Made by a program: the position numbers and the translations under genes. The notes under the pieces are model-generated. The model was not told the origin of the DNA. It saw nothing but the letters and a program-made list of their open reading frames with translations, and searched no databases. Below are positions 10,171 to 21,753 of a stretch of 64,000 nt of DNA, in pieces. Position 1 is the stretch's first letter. Each line of letters starts with the position of its first letter. The stretch lies in assembly GCA_037576215.1 (NCBI GenBank), contig JBANDB010000003.1:1302001-1366000 (forward strand). Direction: 5' to 3'. The DNA is from Armillaria gallica (taxonomy: Eukaryota > Basidiomycota > Agaricomycetes > Agaricales > Physalacriaceae).

Positions 10171-12277
10171 ATGTCCCTCGAAGAATACGTCGATCTCGCA
10201 CGACAAGTCGACAAAACCTTAGTTTTACGCAGTCTTGGTTTAGCCACCGTGCTTCTGCTGGCGCTCCAAGTTCGAAAGGCCTTAATCACTAGACAAAAGG
10301 TATCTGTTATATCAACTTCGTCTCGGTAAATGCTGATATCGTCTTAGCTGAAATCAATTCCTACTGTTGGGTCATCTGGTATCATCGGGTCATGGATAGA
10401 CGCTTTCAAATTCATTTTTCACGCAAAGGATATCATTGAAGAAGGTCAGAGAATGGTGTGTATCGGTCTGTCTCACGATCTGTGAATTGACTCGCTGTGA
10501 ATAGTATGGATCGATATTCAAAGTGCCCTTGCTCGACAAATGGACGGTTGTGGTTACCGGAGCAGAGAAAATTAATGACATGCGAAAGGCTTCAGTAGAA
10601 GAACTGGCTCCCTTTAGCGATATTCCTGAAGATGCGAGTGCTATGTGTCGTGCACAAATTATTGGGCTTATGACAATTAGGTGGACTATGCTTTTGGTCG
10701 CGACACCAGGCTGGACCCTTTCCATACAGAGGCAGTACGAGGTCCCTTGACCCGCAATATCGCCTCTTGCTTTGCGGACGTTCAGGATGAGATCGAAGCG
10801 GCTTTCAGGGACAACATACCGATGACTGAAGGTGCTAAGACTAACGATGTTTTTGAGTAACTCAAGCTAACGTTACTACAGATTGGGTTGAGATACCTGC
10901 ATACAAAACTATTTTGCAAATTGTATGCAGAGCGAGCAACCGGATCTTTGTCGGGCTTCCTCTTTGTGAGTAACCTCTCCGTTTCGACTCTCGATACCAT
11001 ATTGATATGAACTCGTTCTTGAGGCCGCAACCCCGAATATATCAAACTCAATATCAACCACGCCATCCATGTTTTCGCTTTTGCTCGTATTATCAACGTG
11101 TTCCCTACGGTCCTGAAAATGCAAGTCATTCTCACGCAATACTGTTCATACTGGCACTATAACTTGACAGAATTAGGATTCTAGGTCCTATCTTCACGCC
11201 CCGCAGGCGTGCTATAGCCAAGACAGAGAAATTCCTTGGCGATACCATTCGGGAACGAATGCACCAGCAGGATGTCTATGGGAAAGATTGGCCGGGAAAA
11301 CCAGTGAGGAAGTTTTGATTTCATTCACTTTTTGCCTGACACAACGGTAGAATGACCTCGTCTCGTGGCTGCTTGACGTAACTTATGGCGATAACAATGG
11401 GCGCTCAGTAGAGGATTATTGTAGTAAGGTGCTCTTGGTGAATGCGGGAGCTATCCATACGACGTCTATGGTATGTCGGATTACGCATCACAGAGCTACA
11501 GCTGATTGCGTGCCTACAGACGTTCACTACTGCCCTGTATGCATTGGCTACACACCCTGAGTATGCTGAAGTTCTTCGTGACGAAGTGGAATCTATCATC
11601 CACGAAGAAGGTTGTACGAAATCTGCAATGGGAAAGATGATCAAGCTCGACAGCTTTGTGAAGGAATCGCAGAGATTGTATGGCAACCTAAGTGTCTGTG
11701 AGTCGTCGGTCTGTTCATTACATCAATCCCTTCTGATGATTGGGCACAGTCGGAGTGCCGCGTAAAACTCGTAAGGACTTTGTATTTTCAGACGGGACGG
11801 TGGTCCCCGCTGGAGTTCACATCGCTGTAGCCGCTCTGTCTACGCATACAGATGAAGTACTTACAAGTTTTTTTTAAAACCATGATGGTCCCTCTCATCA
11901 TTTTCCTATGCAGGACAACTACGAGGACCCATTAGAATTCAAGCCATGGAGGTTCTCTGAACAGGGAACACAAGAAGCCGAAGGCATTCGCCACTACAAC
12001 ATGACCACACTGAGTCTGGATTTCGTCTTCTTTGGCAACGGGTGGGCACAGTGGTGCGTATAGGTCGAACTCTCTGAAAACTCCTCAGGTCGACATATTT
12101 GGGTGCAGTCCGGGACGATTCTTCGCTGTCAACGAGTTGAAAGCTCTCATGTCCTACATTCTCCTGAACTTTGACGTGAAGCTTGACAAGTTTCCCATGC
12201 CAGTGTGGCTTTACGAGAGTCAGATGCCGAATTCGGCCAGCAAGGTGTTGTTCAGGAAGCGCGTACGTGTCCCGTGA
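10171..12277 (+). CDS. Cytochrome P450 monooxygenase, copy A
   Basis: Twelve exons give a protein of roughly 480-490 residues. It opens with MSLEEYVDLARQVDK and a hydrophobic anchor (LGLATVLLLALQV), placing it in the ER membrane. Visible P450 elements are the I helix (NAGAIHTTSM, cut by an intron), the K-helix ExxR (KESQRL), the P-x-x-F-x-P-x-RF region (PLEFKPWRFSE) and the heme loop. The heme Cys codon is split by the intron 12054-12108. P450s insert oxygen from O2 using NADPH and a reductase; the substrate is unknown. The pattern resembles fungal families annotated as ent-kaurene-oxidase-like. Two features suggest drift: the heme loop reads FGNGWAQCPG, lacking the basic or Pro residue before the Cys that copy B keeps, and intron 3 begins GCGAGT (10634) where copy B has GTGAGT. 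No stop interrupts the frame. Confidence 0.85.
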
Positions 12278-12482
12278 AAGTGACGATCGAAGCAGTTGAG
12301 CGTTGAAGAGTTAAGAAACAGTGGCTATGTCGTTCCAGTACCAGTATGAATGTATGATGTATCCTGTGCATAGGAATTAATGTGTATCCATCAGTCGTGA
12401 TTATATTATGGACCATTCATTCTGAACAGGCATGCTAAAACACGGACAGTCGATGAGGTGGTGGGCCACCGCAGGGCATGGC

Positions 12483-12747
12483 TAGTGATTTGAAAGGCCC
12501 GGCTCGGCTCGGCTTTCGCAGCTTGGGCTCGGCTTTCGAGGGCTCAGGCTCTTCAAATCGCAAGCCCGAGCCTTGAGCCCAAGCCCGTTGAGGCTCAGGC
12601 TCGGCTTGGGCTCAGGCCTGGGCTTGCATACAACAAAGTGTTCTCAGCTTGAAGAAGCCATAGGAAGGGGAGAACATGAAATGGAGTGGCTATCTGATTT
12701 GCAGAGTGTCCTGTCGACAAAGAGTATGTATATAACACATGCACTAT
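12483..12747. mobile_element. GC-rich hAT-type MITE
   Basis: Copy B lacks this segment at the same site (about 49460), so it is an insertion. It starts TAGTG and ends CACTA(T), typical hAT termini, with flanking GGCATGGC and GCTATGGC as a decayed 8-bp target duplication. The inside is full of GGCTCGG/GGGCTC and the complementary GAGCCC words. No coding capacity is seen. Confidence 0.6.
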
Positions 12748-12941
12748 GCTATGGCAGGTCCAAGTCCTGTGTGACCAAGGGATGCAACATCCTAAAAAAA
12801 CACTTCTAGTCTCATGACTTCACTGGACTGTGCTGCCATATGTTTATCGGAAAACAGGTGATCCTTACACATGGAGGGAGCATACACCATGAAGACACTT
12901 AGCACACCAAGCATTAAATTGATATACTTAATCCCTGTTAT

Positions 12942-12958
12942 CCAGGAATCGAACCTGG
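12942..12958 (-). other. tRNA-like T-arm / pol III B box
   Basis: On the minus strand CCAGGTTCGATTCCTGG forms a perfect 5-bp stem with a TTCGATT loop and contains the B-box consensus. No matching acceptor stem or anticodon arm is found upstream, so this is not a complete tRNA gene. It is probably part of a tRNA-derived (SINE-like) sequence shared by both duplication copies. Confidence 0.5.
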
Positions 12959-13262
12959 CACACTGCCAGCCATTTCCTTCTAAAGCTTTCTTGCTTGCGA
13001 CAACTAGGGTGGTTAGACAGATGGTCACTAGTCTAACCAATACATACCCATTGAAATGTTGGTGGTCTGATGGAACACCATTGGCACCCAGGTTTGACAG
13101 TGCAGTGACTATCCCCCCTGTGCCTGGGCAATTTCATTTGAAAGGTGTACTTGAGGAGGGTGTTGAAAGGCAAGTCAAGAATCCACTCAGAAGTGTGCTC
13201 TGTGATGATGATTCAGTGACTTGCTAAAATGACTGGAAGCAACTTGATACTTGCACCTACAG

Positions 13263-13649
13263 CAAGGGGGCACGCCAAATAAAATTTTGCACATAAGGTC
13301 CAAAAATTTATTTCAGGCCGGCAAGAAGCAAGCAACCACCCATGTGACTTTATTATACCTATATATAGGTCGATTTTATGACATCATGTGGCTGTTCTCC
13401 AATGAATCTCCGGCTTCTTGTGGCACACCTGCCTCTTGCCTGCCTCGGATGTTAGTTTCTTGGTTATCTTTCAGGATAGCCATTGGGAATACTGCTTGTA
13501 TAGAAGTAATGGTGCTAATATGTATGCAAATGTCATTTCTGTGCCCTAAGAGAACCCAAAAGTCTGTGTTCTAAAATTTTTTTCAGCCCCTTCGGGGGCA
13601 ACCAACCATCCTACCGGATGTGCTGGGCCAACATTCCGGTGCCCCCTTG
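13263..13649. mobile_element. hAT-type MITE with perfect 8-bp target duplication
   Basis: The element starts CAAGGGGGCAC and ends with the inverted GTGCCCCCTTG. It is flanked on both sides by ACCTACAG (13255-13262 and 13650-13657). Copy B has a single ACCTACAG at 60918-60925 with no insertion. The size of 387 bp and absence of a credible ORF make it non-autonomous. Confidence 0.85.
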
Positions 13650-13759
13650 ACCTACAGTCAAGTTTACATAAAAGTGATCAGGTGCTAATCATGTTGGAAG
13701 ACAGTCACCAAGGACTCTGTGAGTCACATACATTGTACTCAGAACCAGAAATAGGAATG

Positions 13760-14675
13760 CTGATGAGCCTAGACTTTCGTAGCAACAGCAAAACCAACTC
13801 AGAATGAGATTGGGTGAGTTAATGTAGTAGCACAGCAATCAAGGCAATTGTGTGTGCGAGTAGGTTCGATGCATGTTAGACCTGAACTCCAATCAAGAGT
13901 AAACAATGGCTGTCTCATGTTTGGGCAGTCACCATTGAGTCTCCAAGTGAAAGGAGGTAAGGGTTAATGTCTTAACATCTTAGCAAAGATTAGTGGGGAT
14001 ATTTAGTATGGATAAATCTTAGCTTGGAGCTGGAGAACATACAGCAAGAGCTACACCACTTATATACAAAATGTGAGTGTCTAAATATAAGTCTTTGGTG
14101 GGAGAAAGAAGTGAGAACATGTGTAAGGCAAATGGTAATCGCAGGGTCATTTGGTAAAGTCATGATGACCGGTCTGGGCAGCTAAAGATAAGATGAGATA
14201 AGAAAAGCACTGAAGATAAGATAGAAGAAAATGAATAAATTGTAACATGACCCCCTCCTTAAGGCAGGCGTCCTGACTGCTGTTTATGGTATGTTGTCTG
14301 GTTCAAAAGGCAGTTTGCTGTACATGGATTGCTCACACCTGATAGACCCACATGGTGCCTGATATAATAGTCATCACCATGGTCAGGGTCCAGCCATAAT
14401 TATAGTGATTCTATCTTAGGTATACAACACTTGAATAACACTTGAATAGTGACCCACCTTTACTGACATTCCTTCACTAAGATGGCATCATAAATCCCAT
14501 ATCAGTGGCAGCACCCACCTGTCAGTATCAGAGACCGTCAACCTGATTAACCATAGCCCAATAGCCTGCACATTGTCCTGCTTCTATCCATTGTGCACTC
14601 TCCCCTGGGCACAATTTTGCCTCAAAAAATATGAAAAAATATGCATTAGATACATATAAACTAACAGAATATATG
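13760..14675. other. No gene seen; KDZ-element flank
   Basis: I find no convincing ORF. Around 14190-14250 the sequence (AGATAAGA runs, then 'atgaataaattgtaac') matches the reverse complement of 61905-61995. This suggests a shared transposon terminus or UTR. Confidence 0.4.
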
Positions 14676-16830
14676 CTACTCTTCATTGCTTTTCATTATC
14701 TTCTGAAACCTGAATAATAGCTTGGACTTTCTCAAATACAGTCTCTTCAGCCTCCTCTTCATCGCTGTCATCGCTTTCACCATCTGTATTGCCACCCAGA
14801 CCCACATATTGCTATCCACATTCATAACATCATCATCTGGCTCTTCCAACCCAAACCTGTCATGCAGCGCAACTACACCCAGACTAATATTTCTTGTGAA
14901 GCTGGCATCCTTTGATAACACATAAAACTGTTGCATATGGGCTGCATAGAAACATTCTTAGCTATTGCAGTATACAGATATTTGAAGAGCAAGAGCAGGA
15001 TCTATAACAGCAACCATCGCTTCATGCCAGCGCAGATGTGCATCTTCAACATACATATAAGTGATGACTCATTGGATGTTGATGTTGAGGTGTTTGATCT
15101 CCTCCCTTTCTTGACAAATCTTGAAATACATGTCTATCACTTGATGGCCTGCTGGAGTGACCTATCTGTGGCCACTCATATCCTGTCATAGATCCTGGAG
15201 GATGTCAAAGTTGGCTAAAAAGGTGTACTCAATGACATGGTCCCACTAGAGTGGTGGTCTTGGGGGGCTAAGAGTGGCAGCAGCAGCATTATACTGGCTG
15301 AGGACAGTCCAAATGGCTTGTGAGCATGCCTTCAGGGCCTTGCCAATGTGTTTTCACATTTTATATCCTATGATTTGCTTTTTAATGCAGAGTTTGCAGA
15401 GTTGTTACTGATTCACCAGTATGAGACATATTTATCTTTGTTAGCTCGAAGATTCGCACCACTACCAGACCTTCAAGCCAATCCAGACAATGCCTGTATG
15501 TCCTTATAGCAACCCTCTGCTCGTTATCCTTCCACTTCTCTGAACCAACCATTCATCATTCATCAGGAGCAATGTTCAATGAGTGCTCAAGATCCTGTAC
15601 CCTCTCTAACTCCTGCAACCATTTTTCAAACAAATGCCTTCATGCCATCTCCATCTTGCGAGTGTTGTCTTGTGTATGTGGCTGTGTCTCAGTTGTTGTA
15701 TTGACAAACACCACTCTGTGGCTTGCAGCAACCTTTGATCTATGTGAGGACTGAAGTTAGCTATGAAGAGCACTTGAAAAGGCATCAAACTTACTTTATG
15801 TCATAGTCATGGACAAGCCTTGTATAGTACTCCATCTCTATAGTCTCCTCAGGCAGTTCATGCTGTAGATTAGATAAATAAGATAAATAAGTCTCCACCT
15901 CTCTCAACCATGCTTCAAACTCCTTCTCAACAGTTATGCCAAGCTCCTGCATGGATTTCTGTAATGCTGGGTAGTTATCAATAATATCTAATGCCTGTCA
16001 GTAGTTGTTACACAAGAACAAATCTACACATTCTCTCATGAGGTTTATGGTTCATAAAAATAAGGATAAGACTTACTTAGATGCTCAAAGGAGTCCAAAC
16101 AATCAATATGTTTCAGATACGAGCTGTTATGCTGGTGACAGTGAAAGCAACTGGCATAATGAATAGCATCAGCCAAAGAAATGCTCCAATGTCTCAAGAT
16201 CCTCAAGACCTAAGCCCTTGAGATATGTTCCAAGATGTCGCAGCTGACACAGATGATTGTGGGCATGTCCATGGAATAAACCAACTAGTATATGGAACAG
16301 CTTCATCTTTGCCAGCTGACCAAGAGGGGATTGATGCACTGTGCCTCCAAACTTGCATCCAATGTCATATCCATTGCCGAGGCAGTCTCCAAAGACTTGT
16401 AAGAGTTTCGCAACAACTGCTAATGGATATTTGGCCCTGGGAACAGAACAGTCAGTCATAATTTTGGCTCAATTATGAGAAATCTTACTGCTCTCCACTT
16501 TTTACCATGTCTGCACCAACAAGCACAGAGCCATGAGGACACAGTGAGAGAAAGAACCCTGTCTCTTCGAACACTCCCCACATCTTGGAGGTATAATTGT
16601 CTGACATATTCTTCCATTGTGCTTTGCATGGTGGTGCACTTGCTTCATCCACTATGTCTATGTCCCCTATGGTGTAAAAATACCTCCTTTTGCCTAATAC
16701 ACATGAGTAGTGATGACCAGAGTATATTGGACACATGCGTAAGGACCTGAATACAATCCAAGTCGGACCCACTGGGTACCCACCATCCTGCATACTCTTC
16801 AGGAATGTTGGGAACACCATGTATGGCCAA
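14676..16830 (-). pseudogene. KDZ-family transposase, truncated and decayed
   Basis: The minus strand reads through the conserved core of Kyakuja/Dileera/Zisupton transposases: CKAQWKNMSDNYTSKMWGV, ETGFFLSLCPHG, GADMVKSGE, then after an intron (about 16459-16509) AKYPLAVV, GNGYDIGCKFGGT, LVGLFHGHAHNHLCQL and KGLGLEDLETLEHFF. The acidic residues of GADM, GYDIGC and LEDLE are the likely catalytic set. A frameshift near 16165 precedes SLADAIHYASCFHCHQ. The C-terminal half continues with TGA and TAG stops: a DNYPALQKSM region, YFKICQEREEIKHLN at about 15080-15140, and a last exon at 14676-14936. The N-terminal third seen in full-length KDZ proteins is missing. KDZ proteins mobilise large eukaryotic DNA elements. 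Confidence 0.8.
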
Positions 16831-16872
16831 TAACCTATGGCGTTCCCTGTCTACGAATGAGTAGTAGTCTGA

Positions 16873-19317
16873 ATTCACCGATCCTGATGAGAGTTTGAAG
16901 TCATGAACATTACACCATATGGGTATGCTGCATCAATCATTGTCTGGGATACACCATTGTTGGCCAAGTGTCTAATGATGTCATCCTCACCTATGTTGGC
17001 TGCATGCATGTCCCATTCCATATGGAAGAATGAGTCTCCCAATGGCAATATCTCAATGGGAGGGACCATAGGATCAGAGGAGATTTCCTCCCGACGTAAC
17101 ATGTACCATTGAGGTTGAGCGACGATCCCTGTGAAATACTGGAAGAATCGCGCTTGTACGCCATTGCATTCGGTGACGGGACCCAATATTAATGACAACA
17201 GATACCCCCACATGTGGGGGTAATTGACCCGACTAACAGTATCCATGCCGATGCTGATGGGTGTGCTTCATCCACCTGGCCTGAAATGATGGGCGGCGTA
17301 CTGGCACTAGTCCTCCAGGGTACCATTGACAGGGTGCACCAATCCCACCCCATGGTTGCTCCCTTTGACATTAGTCACGGTGTTTCCAGGGGTGAGTGGG
17401 ATGAACAGGGGAGGCTCCAATTGATGATACTGAGTCAGAATGTCTGCCCATTCCCCGGTGCATCTGTCAATCACTGTCTGCATTGTCAGATCTCTGTGGG
17501 TGATTCATACTGATGACGAGATGCAATGGAACTCTCCTAGTAGGCACAGGCTATCCTTCCAGCGTGGATGATGACCATGGATCTCTCCAACCATGTGACA
17601 CGCCTTGTAGGGCATCATAGGGAACCTGCAAGGATTAACTTGTTGTGGCATCCCTGGGGGAAGCTGATAGGATTGTCCTTGATTGAGGATTTGTGCGGCG
17701 TCCACTGCCTCATTGTTGACGAGTATGACATTGTGCTGCTCGAGGTACAAGAATCCTAGCCCATACATTCCCCAAAACACATTGTCTCATTCCTTGTGAC
17801 CGTTAACTTCCACTGTCTCCAGCCAAGTGGGAATTTTACCCAGCTGCTTTTCCCATGCCATGAATACCTGGTGGTAGTGAATTATGGCCTTGTCCCTCAC
17901 ACTTTTGTCGTGCTTTTTCTTTTCAGCAGCAAGCCAATGGGTTCACTTGTCTTTCTTATACTGTGGCGCATGTTCCGGGATTGGGTTATTTCGGTGGATT
18001 TGCAAGAATTTAGGCTCCTCCTCTTTCTCATCGTCCGAGTCTGAGTATCATGGTGACTGTACTACTGGAGGAGGTCTTTCGTCCAGGTGGATAGGCCTAA
18101 GGCCCATCCCTGTTGTTAACTCAGATGTCCATTCCTGTACACCAGGCATCTCTGGGATCTCTGTGCCATGGACTCTTGAGTCCCGACTTAGAGTAGGCAT
18201 GTATGCGCTTGCTCCTCCCACCCAGTGTGGTATGAGAGTAATCATCCTTCGCAAGGATTCAGTGATCTTTTTTCATGCTCTCCACTAAACGATTCAGGGT
18301 GTCATCAGATAGATATCCCAGAGCAGGGTCGTTTTCATCCTTTTGTGGGCCTCTTGGGGTCCTGGATTCTGATAGTCGACTTCTCAGATCAGGCTGGGGA
18401 GTCTTTTGCCATTTGTGCGAGTCTTTCTCCTCCATTCTGGAAGAGGGTCGCTTAGTGCCCCTTACTTTGTTCAGCTCTTCTTCAAGTTGCTGGTTTCATG
18501 CGTTCAAGGATTCTAGTAGTCGTTCCAGATGGTCAACCTGTGATTCCAGGTCTCGCCATGGGTATTCCTCTTCACGGTCAGCGATTTGACGAACCTCTCT
18601 AGGAAGAGGTTCTCTCACTAATTCTTGCTCACAGAATCTCAAGTATCATTGATATTCCTCCTCCCTTTCTCTCCTGTCCTCTTCCTCAATGTGGTCCATA
18701 TCCTCCCTTGTCACTTTCTTCTTTCCTTTCCTGTCCTCCTTTGCTGTGCTCTGCTCCATAGTCCTGTGTCTGCATATGGACTGAACTCATCCTATTCTTG
18801 CTATCAATGGCCTGGACAGGCCAGGCCGTTCCGATTGCTGGAAATGCGTCACGTCTACCCCCCTTGCCACCATATCATCTGTTGACTCTCCACTTCTAGT
18901 CGTTCTACCGTATTCGATCGAAGGCATGGTATTCCTTGATCCATATACCACTGGAGGTGGAGGTGGAGGGTATGGGTACCCTCTGATTTGCCAGTTTTGA
19001 GGGTGGTACATTGCTGGTGTTCCCATGAAGCTCACAGGTGGGCTATATGCATATGGTCCTTGCCCCCACATATGTGGTTGCATGCTCAGGGGTACTGCTC
19101 CGAACAGTGGCGATGCATTGCTTGTTTGTCCCGTTGTTGCCCATCCTCCATTCCCGCCCGGTTGTGAACTCCAGATGGGGTTCAGTGGCCAGATTGTGTT
19201 TCTTTCCAGTTTATTGTCATTTTGTCGAGGTTTATCTTTTTTGCTACTGCCGGTGGCAGTAGCTTGCATGGTAGCCAGTACTAAAACAATAGATGTTACG
19301 ATAGTTAATATCTTCAT
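16873..19317 (-). pseudogene. Long unrecognised ORF with signal-like N-terminus, decayed
   Basis: A single coherent minus-strand reading spans about 800 residues with several in-frame stops, mostly TGA where CGA would fit. It begins MKILTIVTSIVLVLATMQAT, a basic-hydrophobic start resembling a signal peptide. A Gly/Pro-rich segment (YPYPPPPPPVVYG), a charged and probably coiled-coil region (DHLERLLESLNA, QQLEEELNKVRG) and a compact domain with GQSYQLPPGMPQQVNPC and PHMWGYLLSLILGPVTECNG follow. It lies between the chromovirus integrase and the KDZ gene, all on one strand. It could be a third, gag- or env-like ORF of the retroelement, or cargo of the KDZ element. I recognise no family. Confidence 0.45.
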
Positions 19318-19443
19318 AGTGAGCGATAGGGTGGACGTTAAGGTAGATGTCCAGTCACGGCTTTGGACTTAAAAAATTCTTTGGCATGTATTGATCACAT
19401 GACTATTTTCCCATGCTTGGGCCATCAGACTTTGGCCATGTAG

Positions 19444-21749
19444 TCATTCATTCCTTCCTCTGCATGCTTTCTTTAGGTCTTTTGACTGTCTGTTGCCAGT
19501 CTGTGGTGGCGCGTCTGTGATGTGCCTTGACAATTGCCTAGGGTATTTCACTCCCATTAGCTCAAGATATTGATCCAACGCTTGCAATTTATTGCAGTTA
19601 TTATGCGGCTCCCAGGTGGTGTCTCCTTGAGACCACCTTACTTGGTATTCTAGATTTTGCTTGTCAGACCATCAGTGTCTGATAATCTCATCCACGAACC
19701 ATTCCGCATCGTCAGCTACTCTGAAGTCATACGGGTCTGGTTGTATCCTGTTAGGAAACAGGATATCATTGTTCTCGTGGTGTGGCCGCAGTAACGAAAT
19801 ATGGAAGGTTGGGTGGATCCTTCGTTCTTGTAATGCCACTGGGAGCTGGAGTGTGTATGTCGACGTTTCTGGGTGGGCGTCGTCAATCTTGTACGGTCCT
19901 ATGTATTTGAGACACAGCTTCCGAGCCTGCCCTTTCAGAAGGTTTAGGTTTTTTGTTGACAGATATACCATATCCCCCTTTTTTAGTGCGGGGTGCAGCT
20001 CTTTTTTCTTATTGGTGTGATGTGTTTGAAATACCTGACTCTCTATTATAGTGTCGTGTGCTTCTGCCAAGTTTATCAGTGCTTGCTGGGCAAATTTGCA
20101 TATTCCCAGTGGAGTACTGCCCTGTGGGTGGTACTCCTTTAGCATAGAGGGAAGATACCCGCTGTTCAGTTCAAATGGGGCGAACTTCGTGGTCTGGCTT
20201 ATACTCACATTGATCACGAATTCGGTCAGGTCAACGCGCATGATCCAGTCTTTTTGGTCAGGATGTATTTCCGCTCGAAATATTTGCCCTATGGATTGGT
20301 TCATCTGTTCTGTCATTCCATCTGTCTGTGGATGGAATGACATCAACATTAACAGCTTAGCCCCCAACATCCGGTGCAATTCTCTCCACCATTTGGAGGT
20401 GAACTTCGGGTCTCTATCGCTTACTATGGACTTAGGCAACCCATGCAATCGCACTACTTTGCGCATGTATATGCCTGATAGCTGCGATGCTGTCATCTTA
20501 GTGTGCATGGGGATTAGGTGCACCATGCTTGTTATACAGCAAACAACTACCCATAGGTAGTTGAACTTCTGGCTGTCAACTTCCACCTTGGGAAACGGTC
20601 CTACAAAGTCCATCCCAATTGATTCCCATGGTTTGGTGGGCACTGGTAGGGTGTGCAATTTCCCCAGTGGACGCTGCATACTACCCTTAGCTTTCTGGCA
20701 TGCTCTGTATGTCTTGCAGAATTCCCTAGCATCGGATATGATATGTGGCCACCAGTACCATCTCCGGGCATATTCCGAGGTGCATTGGTACCCATAGTGC
20801 CCCAATGTTTGGTGGGCCTGCTTGAGTACCACCTCCTGGAGCGACCTTCCATCGTGCACTCCTTGTGGAATGCACAATACTAGGTCTCCTCAGTTATTCT
20901 TCATCCACACCAGTCTGTCCTTTACTTTGAATGCCTGATTGGCTGTGGGATCTTCCATGATCATCTTGAAAAATGAGTCATCCTTGTATCCTCTCTTTAT
21001 CATTTCAAGGAAATGATCGTCGTCGATATGTATGGGTGCTATCATTGGTCCTGCTTTCAGCATATCTTCTATAGTCATTCCAGTGCCTTCTTTAGGGGCT
21101 GCGTGTCCTTCTGACGATCCTTCGACATTCTGATGCTCAGATGGTTGTTCTTCTGGGATAGCCAGCTCTTGCGCCTTGATGTCCCATAGTTCCTGTCTTT
21201 CTCGTAGTCTTTGGGAGCGGCGTAGGTTCGCTTCGTGCATTGCACAAACCTCCATGGTCTTATCCCATAGTTCTTTTACTTCTTGGTATCTGTCTGGAGG
21301 GAGGTCTTCCCCTCCCGGATCCACTCGTGCATTGGCACAGACATACTCATGTATGTTGTGTGCCTCATCCCAAGTGTCGTTCTCATAGTACCAACTCAGA
21401 CAGTTGGTCACCTTGTTATTTTCCCCTTTGATATACATAATATAAAAGTCGAATCTGGACATATAGTCCATCCACCTCATTTGTCGTCCTGTCAGGTGGG
21501 CTTGAGTTTTGAAGAATTCGAGTGCCTGGTGGTCTGTGATGATGTGTATTTGATACCCCATCAGCTTATCCTCCCATTTCATCAATGCTTCCAGTATGCC
21601 CAGTGTCTCCAATTCATGTACTCGGTAGTTGTGTTGTGCAGTAGTGAACTTTTTTGACATGAACCCGGTGGGTCTGCAGGTCTGCCAGGTCGGGCCTTGT
21701 CCATACATCGCTCCTACTCCCGATTTTGATGTGTCGCATATTGCCCAGA
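19444..21749 (-). pseudogene. Chromovirus Pol: RNase H, integrase, chromodomain
   Basis: From the right, RNase H reads CDTSKSGVGAMYGQGP, HELETLGILEALMKWED and IITDHQAL, with Asp-Glu-Asp in place. A spacer and one in-frame TGA (20888-20890) follow. The integrase has a zinc-binding start (HQTLGHYG, then CKTYRACQ, where Tyr replaces an expected Cys) and the catalytic triad in GMDFVGPF, VSDRDPKF and TDGMTEQMNQ. After another TGA (19669-19671) a chromodomain follows: LEYQVRWSQGDTTWEP, then LQALDQYLELMG. Chromodomains steer integration towards histone-marked chromatin. The stops make this copy inactive. Confidence 0.85.
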
Positions 21750-21753
21750 TCGG

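Larger units (their letters stand above)
7248..13760. repeat. Segmental duplication, copy A
   Basis: From the shared boundary 'tatttacggcat' onward, this segment runs parallel to copy B (43621 onward) with long identical stretches. It covers the carboxylesterase fragment, the unassigned middle, the P450 gene and its 3' flank. The match continues after 12747 to 49445-49637 and then jumps to 60586-61030, because copy B carries an 11-kb insertion. Copy A carries two small insertions (12483-12747 and 13263-13649) that copy B lacks. Confidence 0.9.

Noticed and set aside
10028..10222. A short ORF upstream of P450 copy A starting MFFSDRIRG.
   Set aside because: It overlaps the TATA box and the P450 start in another frame, shows no conserved features, and is likely 5' flank.
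12032..12277. An open 81-residue ORF starting MATGGHSGAY, overlapping the end of P450 copy A.
   Set aside because: Its first part reads through intron sequence out of frame. The spliced reading restores a heme loop in both P450 copies.
12900..13060. A functional tRNA gene on the minus strand around the T-arm at 12942-12958.
   Set aside because: No acceptor stem complementary to the bases after the T-arm and no anticodon arm could be found upstream.
18787..19317. The signal-like ORF start as a secreted host effector.
   Set aside because: The frame continues for about 800 residues with decay stops between two mobile elements, so a mobile-element origin is more likely than a small effector.
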